From NCBI GenBank assembly GCA_025449795.1, contig JANWIQ010000001.1:1-6127 (forward strand): 6,127 nt of DNA. The letters are read 5' to 3'. The notes beneath the pieces were generated by a model. That model made no database searches, was not told the DNA's origin, and saw only the letters and a program-made list of their open reading frames with translations. Source of the DNA: Minisyncoccota bacterium. Its GTDB lineage: Bacteria > Patescibacteriota > Microgenomatia > Levybacterales > UBA12049. This document shows, one piece after another, positions 1 through 6,088 of this stretch (positions are counted from its first letter, which is position 1; every line of letters begins with the position of its first letter). A program made the translations under genes and the position numbers.

Positions 1-475
<475 letters not shown>

Positions 476-690
476 AAAAAAAGAGAGAAGGTACGGCAAG
501 TTTGGCTATTAGTCGCTAGTCCTCAGTCGTTAGCTTTTGCTAAAGACCAGAGATTAAAGACGAAAGACCAATCTAAGAAGTACAAACACCTCGGTGTTGA
601 GGGCACCGATCTATGGCTCAACCATAGAAATCAAGCCTCGTTATTTCTACCACTTTCAGATAGTTAAGGTCTGACACGCAAAATAAAAAT
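476..690 (+). other. 16S 3' trailer spacer, no gene detected
   Basis: About 215 bases lie between the 16S 3' end and a terminator hairpin. I see no tRNA, no 23S start and no 5S-like sequence. It contains a hairpin at 526-547 (GTC-g-TTAGC, loop TTTT, GCTAA-a-GAC) and two adjacent hairpins at 591-628. There are also short direct repeats: AGTCGYTAG at 511-519 and 525-533, and AAAGACCA at 542-549 and 563-570. An open frame at 452-667 starts inside the rRNA and has no protein-like features. The region is probably transcribed with 16S and removed during rRNA maturation. The matching 5' leader strand lies outside the window, so an RNase III-type processing stem cannot be tested. Confidence 0.6.
591..628 (+). 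other. two abutting stem-loops in the 16S trailer
   Basis: The first hairpin pairs TCGGTG (591-596) with CACCGA (604-609) around a 7-nt loop. The second starts on the next base and pairs TCTATGG (610-616) perfectly with CCATAGA (622-628) around the loop CTCAA. Neither is followed by a T-run, so they are unlikely to be terminators. Coaxial stacking of the two is plausible. They may be processing or stability elements of pre-16S RNA, or part of a small RNA; the sequence does not decide which. Confidence 0.55.
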
Positions 691-721
691 ACCACCCGAT
701 CATAAGCAAGGGTGGTTTTTT
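691..721. terminator. bidirectional intrinsic terminator between convergent 16S and GT2 units
   Basis: ACCACCC (691-697) pairs perfectly with GGGTGGT (710-716) around a 12-nt loop. On the plus strand the stem runs into TTTTT (717-721), giving a rho-independent terminator for the 16S transcript. Read from the minus strand the same stem is followed by ATTTTTATTTT (complement of 680-690), so it can also terminate the glycosyltransferase gene whose stop codon ends at 734. One hairpin thus serves two converging units. Confidence 0.85.
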
Positions 722-733
722 GTGGGAAGAAAA

Positions 734-1543
734 TTACCGGGTAAGAGATTTTGCCAGGCGGAGAGAATTTGCTGCAGACAATTTAATTTTTTTCATTATT
801 TTCCTGGGTTTTGGCAACACATTTCCCACCATTTGTGTGCCTACTTTAATGCCGTGCAAAGATTGTTTGTGATGCTGCAGGGTTCGGGCGTACCGGTACG
901 GATATTCCCAATGCGCACTTAATTTTTGCCACCTGCGAAAAGAAGTAAATACTTGCATTTTTTTATCAAACATAATTTTCCCGATTTGACCCAAGTGGAT
1001 TGATAAATCAATATCTTCATGAACCATTTTATCTTCCAAACAAACTTCATTTTTAATTTTTTCCCATGCCGTTTTTCTAATTGCCATATTTGGACCCACT
1101 AATACATGGTGGTGGAATATGCGCTCAAATGTTCGAAAATACACTCTTTCACCCTGTAGATACGTTTTTTTTCTCAGCAGAGATAAGTGGATAAAATGAT
1201 TTGCTGGTCCAGATACTCCTACCAATTGGGGATTTTTTTCAAAGTCAGCTCGGATATGTTTTATCCAGTTTTTTGAAACGATTGTATCGGCGTCTGTGCG
1301 GGCAATAATTTCATATTTTGCACGATTAAAGCCTCTATTTCGTGCGAGCGTCATGCCCTGTGCTTTTTCTTTTACAATCCTGACGTTGGGGAAAGTTTTG
1401 GCGATTGCAATAGTTGCATCTATACAGTTGTTATCCACCACAATTACTTCATCAGGAAGCTCATTTCCGGCAAAAATGCTTTTCAGGCAGCTCTGAATAT
1501 ATTTTTCCTCATTGTAAACAGGAATAACAACAGATACCTTCAT
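734..1543 (-). CDS. family 2 (GT-A fold) glycosyltransferase
   Basis: This 269-residue protein is a GT2 enzyme, expected to transfer a sugar from a nucleotide donor with inversion and to act at the cytoplasmic face of the membrane. The N-terminal nucleotide-binding strand is VSVVIPVYNEE (3-13), followed by VIVVDNNCIDAT (33-44), a variant of the usual VDDGSTDGT. The metal-binding DXD is D84-A85-D86 in ARTDAD. VGPNMAIRKTAW (149-160) is the acceptor-side segment, and H175-E176-D177 supplies the likely catalytic base. The C-terminal 25 residues are basic and could bind the membrane surface; I see no clear transmembrane helix. The ATG at 1543 begins exactly at the family's first beta strand and lies 10 nt downstream of a TATACT box, with no Shine-Dalgarno. 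The upstream GT2 gene ends 48 nt before. Acceptor and sugar are unknown. Confidence 0.93.
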   Translation of the reverse strand: MKVSVVIPVYNEEKYIQSCLKSIFAGNELPDEVIVVDNNCIDATIAIAKTFPNVRIVKEKAQGMTLARNRGFNRAKYEIIARTDADTIVSKNWIKHIRADFEKNPQLVGVSGPANHFIHLSLLRKKTYLQGERVYFRTFERIFHHHVLVGPNMAIRKTAWEKIKNEVCLEDKMVHEDIDLSIHLGQIGKIMFDKKMQVFTSFRRWQKLSAHWEYPYRYARTLQHHKQSLHGIKVGTQMVGNVLPKPRKIMKKIKLSAANSLRLAKSLTR

Positions 1544-1553
1544 ACTAGGATAT

Positions 1554-1562
1554 AGTATAGCA
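1554..1562 (-). promoter_or_regulatory. extended -10 promoter for the GT2 gene at 734-1543
   Basis: On the minus strand TGC-TATACT (1562 to 1554) matches an extended -10 element (TGn plus -10). Ten bases separate it from the ATG at 1543, so the predicted transcript has a leader of only a few bases. No good -35 is visible. A second candidate -10, TATAAT at 1572-1567, would give a leader of roughly 16 nt and is an alternative. Confidence 0.6.
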
Positions 1563-1591
1563 AAAAATTATAAAACGATTCTGAAAATGGA

Positions 1592-2308
1592 TTATTCTAG
1601 ATGGTGGTTTCCAAACTCATAAGGAAATAAATGTTTTTTAATTTTTCCCAAAAGAAGTAAATGAAGTTCTGCTGTAATATATTTTATTGCTAACTTTGTT
1701 CTGCCCTCTTCTGAAAGCCGTCTTACTGAAACAGGTATCTTGTAACATCTAAGGTAACCAAATTTTCCTTCCTTTTTTGCCCTTTTTATATAGTCATGGT
1801 CTTCTGCCAACACAAGTTTTTCATCAAATCCCTCAATTTTTCTATGCAGTTGTTTTGTAATAAAAATACAAAACCCTGGCCCATGAGGGTGGAAATTTTT
1901 TGTTAAACGAAAATAATAATTAACCGCCTCGTGCATGAAAATATCTCGTTTAAGTTTGGAAAGGGGAATAATAAAACAAGATGCAACAGTAAGCTTTCTA
2001 TCCACAAATTCAAAAAAAGCTTTTTCAAGAAATAATTTTGGTAAAATAACATCAGAATCAAGAAATAAAAGAATTGGTTGTGTTGCTTCTTTTGCTCCAA
2101 TATTTCTTGCACCAGAAATCCATGATGGATGAAGAATTACTTTACATCCAAATTTTTGCGCTATTTTTACAGTGTTATCTTGAGAAAATGCATCAACAAG
2201 AATAATTTCATGAGGTAATACAGATTGTGAAGAAATAGATTGCAGCAATTTTGGTAAATATTTTGCTTCGTTTCTTGTCGGAATAATAATTGAAATGGGT
2301 ACTTTCAT
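1592..2308 (-). CDS. family 2 (GT-A fold) glycosyltransferase
   Basis: From the ATG at 2308 this is a 238-residue GT2 enzyme, not closely similar to the neighbouring GT2. It begins MKVPISIIIPTRNEAKYL, the typical first strand and helix. EIILVDAFSQDNT (34-46) is the second nucleotide-binding strand. ISGARNIGAKEA (64-75) precedes the metal-binding D84-S85-D86 in LLFLDSDV. HGPGFCIF (142-149) is acceptor-side, and A168-E169-D170 holds the likely catalytic acid/base pair. SVRRLSEEGR (194-203) is a C-terminal motif often seen in small bacterial GT2 proteins. A TTG at 2317 would add three residues, but it lies inside the -10 box of a near-consensus promoter, so ATG 2308 is preferred. No Shine-Dalgarno is present. 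The sugar donor and acceptor cannot be inferred. Confidence 0.92.
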   Translation of the reverse strand: MKVPISIIIPTRNEAKYLPKLLQSISSQSVLPHEIILVDAFSQDNTVKIAQKFGCKVILHPSWISGARNIGAKEATQPILLFLDSDVILPKLFLEKAFFEFVDRKLTVASCFIIPLSKLKRDIFMHEAVNYYFRLTKNFHPHGPGFCIFITKQLHRKIEGFDEKLVLAEDHDYIKRAKKEGKFGYLRCYKIPVSVRRLSEEGRTKLAIKYITAELHLLLLGKIKKHLFPYEFGNHHLE

Positions 2309-2316
2309 AGGATTCA

Positions 2317-2345
2317 ATTGTATTGGAGTTAGAGCTATTTGTCAA
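2317..2345 (-). promoter_or_regulatory. near-consensus sigma-70 promoter for the GT2 gene at 1592-2308
   Basis: On the minus strand TTGACA (2345-2340) is followed after exactly 17 nt by TACAAT (2322-2317), a full -35 match and a 5/6 match to the -10. Only 8 nt separate the -10 from the ATG at 2308, which predicts an mRNA starting at or within a couple of bases of the start codon. The -35 box contains the TGA stop codon (2344-2342) of the upstream hydrolase gene. This is the strongest promoter in the window. Confidence 0.85.
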
Positions 2346-3166
2346 AATTTACTTATAAGGAAATCATACATTGCTCTGCATACTTCTTCCGAATTATTAA
2401 TCACCAGAATATGGTTTGCGCCTTTAATAAAAACAATCTCGGACTTTTTTATTACCTGTTGTAGTTTCCGCGCTGAATTCTGTGGGAAAATAATATCTTT
2501 TGTCCCATGAATAATAAGAGTGGGACAGGTAATATGTGGAAGCAGTGGGTATCCGTTAAAAGAAAACACAGCACTGCAGATTGCTAGATAGTTTTGGAGT
2601 GTCGTATTCCATACATCCGAAACAAATCTTTCTACATTAATGGTTCCTGTCCCTCGGAATTTTAAGAGATATGGGTGGCCTGGTTTGCCAAAAGAAATAT
2701 GCAACAAATGCATAAGGGAATAAAGAAATGCTAGTACATTTCCTTGTTTTAATAGCGAAAGATAGAATGGAACTTTGTACCCGCTACCAATAAGAATAAG
2801 CGCTTTTGGTTGAATGCCCAGGTCTCCCACGAGTACCATTGCTGCCATGCCACCAATACATTGTCCCACCAAAATAATATCATGAAGGGAATGTAGGGTA
2901 ATAAATGTTTCTATATCCTTTGCCATATCTTTTACAGAAAAGCTCATTTCTTCTGTTGTTCCTTGGGAAAATCCATGTCCGCGTAGGTCAAAGGCCACAG
3001 TTGTATACCCGAGATGAGCAAAATATGTTTGGTATGGGTCCCATGCAGTCACATTTCCCCCAAGCCCGTGAAGAAGAAGCATTATTTTTTTGTTTCTTAG
3101 GCTTCCTTCTATCTGGTAAAATATTTGCGTTTTGTCAAAAGACGTATAAAATCCTGAGGCACGCAT
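2342..3166 (-). CDS. alpha/beta-fold hydrolase with Cys in the nucleophile position
   Basis: From the ATG at 3166 the protein has 274 residues, normal for a single-domain alpha/beta hydrolase. LLLHGLGGN (30-38) is the oxyanion-hole HGxGG motif after strand 3, and VAFDLRGHGFS (57-67) is the family signature that follows. The nucleophile elbow is VGQCIGG (100-106), GxCxG instead of GxSxG; Cys103 is encoded by TGT at 2860-2858. The acid is probably D224 in IIHGTKD, and the base H252 in GANHILV. A lid-like insertion containing FLYSLMHLLHISFG lies between. It is most likely a cytoplasmic or membrane-associated esterase, lipase or thioesterase-like enzyme; acyl transfer is also possible. An in-frame TTG at 3184 would add six residues, but it lies just upstream of and reads through the TATAAT box, so ATG 3166 is preferred. 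It sits beside glycosyltransferases, which hints at a lipid or glycolipid substrate (inference). Confidence 0.9.
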   Translation of the reverse strand: MRASGFYTSFDKTQIFYQIEGSLRNKKIMLLLHGLGGNVTAWDPYQTYFAHLGYTTVAFDLRGHGFSQGTTEEMSFSVKDMAKDIETFITLHSLHDIILVGQCIGGMAAMVLVGDLGIQPKALILIGSGYKVPFYLSLLKQGNVLAFLYSLMHLLHISFGKPGHPYLLKFRGTGTINVERFVSDVWNTTLQNYLAICSAVFSFNGYPLLPHITCPTLIIHGTKDIIFPQNSARKLQQVIKKSEIVFIKGANHILVINNSEEVCRAMYDFLISKF

Positions 3167-3175
3167 AGTACATCT

Positions 3176-3203
3176 ATTATACAAAACTTCTTAATACTTC
3201 CAG
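3176..3203 (-). promoter_or_regulatory. -10 promoter for the alpha/beta hydrolase
   Basis: On the minus strand a perfect TATAAT (3181-3176) lies 9 nt before the ATG at 3166. CTGGAA (3203-3198), 16 nt upstream, is a weak -35 candidate (3/6). The spacing again predicts a leaderless or nearly leaderless transcript. The element faces away from the divergent GT4 promoter, whose -35 candidate overlaps the same short segment. Confidence 0.65.
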
Positions 3204-3218
3204 AGCAAATGGTATAAT
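3191..3218 (+). promoter_or_regulatory. extended -10 promoter for the first GT4 gene
   Basis: TGG-TATAAT (3210-3218) is an extended -10 with a perfect hexamer. TTAATA (3191-3196) is a 4/6 match to -35 at a 16-nt spacer. The -10 is followed after 11 nt by an in-frame TTG (3230) and after 17 nt by ATG (3236). There is no Shine-Dalgarno in between. It forms a compact divergent pair with the hydrolase promoter. Confidence 0.7.
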
Positions 3219-3235
3219 ATGACTACACGTTGTCC

Positions 3236-4462
3236 ATGAAAATTCTTTTTGCAACCGACCAATATGGTCCAACACCAGGGGGCATTTCAGTAGTCGTACA
3301 TCGGCTTGCACATGTACTTGTGGCAAAAGGGCATACGGTGGCTATTCTTGCACCATCTGAGTCATGGAAATTCCATAAGGACGATGAGGAAGGAGTAACC
3401 ATTTACCGTGTCCAATCGTTCTTAGTACATAAATTAAAAAAAGTACGGTACGCACCTGCATTTTTATACCAAAATCGAATTAAAAAAATTCTCCAAACAT
3501 TTATGCCGGATATTGTCCACATAGAAACGCCAGATGCGATTGCCTCAGCAGCATATGAAGAGGCGCGGCTTTTACATATTCCGGTTATTGGGACATGCCA
3601 TATTATGCCACAAAATATTTCCGGCGCACTGCCATTTTTGCCATCCCAAATTCGTAGATTTGTCGGCAATCTTTATATGAAACAACTTGCTAACCTTTTC
3701 AATAAAATAGATTTTGTGACTGCGCCCACGATGACGGGTATTGCCATTCTCAAGGCACATGGGGTGAAGACGTCTATGCAGGTGCTTTCCAATGGCATTA
3801 ATCTGGAAAATTTTTATACCGTATCTTTAGAAGAACAAGATGCAGCAAGAAAGCATTTTTCTTTGCCTTCGGAGCCTACCATTCTGTATGTAGGGAGACT
3901 CGATAAAGAGAAGCGTGTGGAAGTATTGGTACAGGCAGTTTCCCAACTGCCTAAAGATCTTTCGTGCCATACAGTTATTGCCGGCACAGGGGACCAGTCC
4001 AAGCTCCTGAAGGCATTGGTAAAAAAGCTTCATCTCACAAGCAAAATTACGTTTTTGGGTATGCTGTCTGAGAAGGAGTTGCGGGATTTGTATAATCTTG
4101 CGACAGTTTTTGTTATGCCAAGTACTGCCGAGTTGCAGAGCCTCGTCACTATGGAAGCGATGGCGATAGGGAAGCCGGTCATTGGCGCGCGCGCAGGAGC
4201 CCTGCCATACCTTATCAAAGACAATGAAAATGGCTACCTTTTTGCTCCGGACGATCATCTGGACCTGAGCCACAAACTGCAAAAAATTCTTGCAAGCAAA
4301 CAATTACAAAAAGAGTTTGGTAAAGCGTCCTATGCTATCGTGCAGGCGCATGATATCCAGAAAGTTGTTGACGAGTTGGTTGTGCTCTACGAGCAGATTA
4401 TTGCTCGGCAGCATGCATATCCAAAAGCATTTATGTCTAAACCGCTGCAAGAAGCCGCCTAA
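3236..4462 (+). CDS. family 4 (GT-B fold) glycosyltransferase
   Basis: From ATG 3236 the protein has 408 residues, typical for retaining GT4 enzymes. The N-terminal domain begins MKILFATDQYGPTPGGIS with the Gly-rich acceptor-side loop, then DIVHIETPD (92-100) and the conserved HIMPQN (122-127). The C-terminal donor domain has SNGINLENF (185-193), YVGRLDKEKR (218-227) with the expected Arg and Lys contacts, VIAGTGD (247-253) and a complete EX7E motif (E299 and E307 in AELQSLVTMEAMA). The ELQS-TMEAMA variant resembles diacylglycerol glucosyltransferase and PimB-like members, so a lipid acceptor is plausible. It is paralogous to the next gene. A TTG at 3230 (two more residues, MSMK) is an alternative start that would better match the 8-11 nt promoter-to-start spacing of the other genes. 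Bases 4141-4200 are 65% GC (39 of 60), unusually high for this locus. Confidence 0.93.
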   Translation: MKILFATDQYGPTPGGISVVVHRLAHVLVAKGHTVAILAPSESWKFHKDDEEGVTIYRVQSFLVHKLKKVRYAPAFLYQNRIKKILQTFMPDIVHIETPDAIASAAYEEARLLHIPVIGTCHIMPQNISGALPFLPSQIRRFVGNLYMKQLANLFNKIDFVTAPTMTGIAILKAHGVKTSMQVLSNGINLENFYTVSLEEQDAARKHFSLPSEPTILYVGRLDKEKRVEVLVQAVSQLPKDLSCHTVIAGTGDQSKLLKALVKKLHLTSKITFLGMLSEKELRDLYNLATVFVMPSTAELQSLVTMEAMAIGKPVIGARAGALPYLIKDNENGYLFAPDDHLDLSHKLQKILASKQLQKEFGKASYAIVQAHDIQKVVDELVVLYEQIIARQHAYPKAFMSKPLQEAA

Positions 4463-4464
4463 AT

Positions 4465-4493
4465 TTCTCCTATTTGTTATCTGGTGGTATAAT
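4465..4493 (+). promoter_or_regulatory. extended -10 promoter for the second GT4 gene
   Basis: TGG-TATAAT (4485-4493) is an extended -10 with a perfect hexamer, the same 9-mer as in front of the first GT4 gene. TTCTCC (4465-4470) at 17 nt is only a weak -35 (3/6). The -10 ends 11 nt before ATG 4505. The whole promoter fits in the 42-bp gap after the first GT4 stop codon (4460-4462), and no terminator hairpin is visible in that gap. Confidence 0.7.
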
Positions 4494-4504
4494 ACGAAGT
4501 TGCT

Positions 4505-6007
4505 ATGGCAATAGGGACCTTAGAACGAGTTGGAACCAGGGGTTCGCCAGAGTCACCCCCTCAAACAGAATCCGAGATAAAAGGTAGAATAATTCTTGCA
4601 ACAGAACAATATTTTCCTACATTAGGTGGTGTACCTGCGGTTATCAATCAACTTGCTAAATCACTTACCTCTCAAGGGTGGGAAGTTCATATTATCGCTC
4701 CATCTGGGAATAGAAAAGACTATGACGAGCAATCCAAATTTGCAATTGTACATAGGATTGCTGGAAGACAATATGCAGATCAGCAGTTTTCTTTTCCTCT
4801 GCGACGAAACGGTACAGAACATCACTTTTTAAGTAAAAAAATGGATGAACTTTTTGAGGAAATTAAGCCATCTGTGGTTCATATCGAAACCCCATGGGTC
4901 ATTGGAAGAGCAGCAATAAAAGCTGCAAGACGTTTTGAAGCACATCATAGTGGTGTACGTATTCCAATTATTGCGAGTGCACACATTATGCCGGAAAATA
5001 TCGAATCGCTTCTTGGACAGCAAAGAATAAGAAAAGAAAGAAAATATCCGCTTGTCTTAAGAAAACTTGCAGAAAAACTCGCTGTGAAATTTATGGTACA
5101 CACCTACAATCAAGCAGATGTTGTAATTGTCCCTACCGAATCTGCAGAGCAAAAACTTTTGGAGCTGGGAGTTGTAGTTGATACTGAAGTAATATCCAAT
5201 GGCGTTGATATAAAAGAACACTTTAATCCTGAAAGAATAGAAAAAGAAAGACTTGAAGAAATGCGTAAAGATCTGAAACTAAAAGAGGGTGTACCAGTGA
5301 TCGGTTATGTCGGACGAATGGTAAAGGAAAAAAATGCAGATCTAATTGTTGATTCGATTAAATCTTTAGTCAGTAGCAATCCTAATATGGAATTCTATGT
5401 ACTTTTGGCTGGAGGCGGTCCGGAGAGAGAAAGAATTATGAAAAAGGCTGAGGAGTTAGGGTTAACAGAGCATATGAAGTTTTTTAATGGGGAAAAAAAT
5501 GATGGAAGATATACAGATGAGGATGAACCATATCTTTTTCAGCTATGTGACATTTTTGCAATGACAGGTTTTGTAGAGCTGCAAAGTATTTCAACTATGA
5601 AAGCAATGGCAATGGGAAAACCAGTTGTTGCAGCAAACGCGCTGGCACTTCCCGAACTTGTGCCTCCCTGTGCTGAAGAAGATCTCAAAAAGCCGTTAAT
5701 TGAGGCAGAAAACGGATATTTATTTACTCCAGATCCAACAGTACCTATAAGACGGCAAAGAAATATTGAGCATATGGATGAGAAAAATCGAAAAGTAGTA
5801 ATTGCTGCCATTGCGAGAGGGTTCCAAAATTTGCTTGAAAGTCCTGAAAGTAGATTACGTATGGGAATGAGAAGCAGGGAAATCATTAAAAGGCACGACC
5901 AAGATTTGGTTGGAATTGCTATGGGTGAAGTCTACGCTCTAGCAGAAGCACTGTATGAGTCTAAACGAAAACCAGATATTAGAACTGGAAGTTGGATTCC
6001 TAGATAA
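4505..6007 (+). CDS. family 4 (GT-B fold) glycosyltransferase with EX7K in place of EX7E
   Basis: This 500-residue protein is a longer paralog of the preceding gene. A 27-residue polar, Pro/Ser-containing extension (MAIGTLERVG...) precedes the GT4 start at RIILATEQYFPTLGG (28-42). Shared landmarks are VVHIETPW (124-131), SAHIMPENI (158-166), VISNGVDI (229-236), YVGRMVKEK (268-276) and LLAGGGPERE (300-309). At the donor site the first Glu is kept (E358 in VELQS), but the second position of EX7E is K366 (AAA, 5600-5602) in TMKAMAMGKPV. The paralog has TMEAMAIGKPV. Acidic or polar insertions at about 330-342 and 388-400 further lengthen the protein. The first frame-compatible ATG lies 11 nt after a TATAAT box, so the N-terminal extension is probably really translated. 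Likely role: glycosyl transfer to a lipid or glycan at the cytoplasmic membrane face, with activity uncertain because of K366. Confidence 0.92.
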   Translation: MAIGTLERVGTRGSPESPPQTESEIKGRIILATEQYFPTLGGVPAVINQLAKSLTSQGWEVHIIAPSGNRKDYDEQSKFAIVHRIAGRQYADQQFSFPLRRNGTEHHFLSKKMDELFEEIKPSVVHIETPWVIGRAAIKAARRFEAHHSGVRIPIIASAHIMPENIESLLGQQRIRKERKYPLVLRKLAEKLAVKFMVHTYNQADVVIVPTESAEQKLLELGVVVDTEVISNGVDIKEHFNPERIEKERLEEMRKDLKLKEGVPVIGYVGRMVKEKNADLIVDSIKSLVSSNPNMEFYVLLAGGGPERERIMKKAEELGLTEHMKFFNGEKNDGRYTDEDEPYLFQLCDIFAMTGFVELQSISTMKAMAMGKPVVAANALALPELVPPCAEEDLKKPLIEAENGYLFTPDPTVPIRRQRNIEHMDEKNRKVVIAAIARGFQNLLESPESRLRMGMRSREIIKRHDQDLVGIAMGEVYALAEALYESKRKPDIRTGSWIPR

Positions 6008-6023
6008 AATACTCTTTTTACTT

Positions 6024-6050
6024 TTGTTACCCTCAATATTTTGGTATACT
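6024..6050 (+). promoter_or_regulatory. promoter for tRNA-Cys
   Basis: TGG-TATACT (6042-6050) is an extended -10. TTGTTA (6024-6029) is a 4/6 -35 with a short 15-nt spacer. The tRNA begins 38 nt after the -10, leaving a leader of roughly 30 nt for RNase P to remove. This contrasts with the near-zero leaders of the protein genes. No terminator for the upstream GT4 gene is seen between 6008 and 6040, so read-through into the tRNA is possible. Confidence 0.6.
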
Positions 6051-6088
6051 ACAGGTGAGGTGCGCGATCCCGAAGTTGTAAGCTTTTT

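Noticed and set aside
511..570. Possible CRISPR-like or mobile-element repeats (AGTCGYTAG, AAAGACCA)
   Set aside because: Only two copies each of 8-9 bases with irregular spacing; no spacer array, no cas genes and no terminal inverted repeats.
476..690. Start of 23S rRNA or a spacer tRNA after 16S
   Set aside because: No 23S 5' signature, cloverleaf or 5S motif could be found, and a terminator follows.
722..922. Plus-strand frame opposite the C-terminus of the GT2 gene
   Set aside because: It is antisense to a well-supported gene and has no promoter or family features.
2309..2317. TTG start at 2317 extending the second GT2 by three residues
   Set aside because: The codon overlaps the last base of the -10 box and would be upstream of the predicted transcription start.
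3167..3184. TTG start at 3184 extending the hydrolase by six residues
   Set aside because: Those codons read straight through the TATAAT box at 3181-3176, so they are unlikely to be in the main transcript.
3827..4303. 158-codon minus-strand frame inside the first GT4 gene
   Set aside because: The opposite strand encodes the GT4 donor domain with all motifs; this frame's Cys-, His- and Gln-rich protein looks like an antisense shadow.
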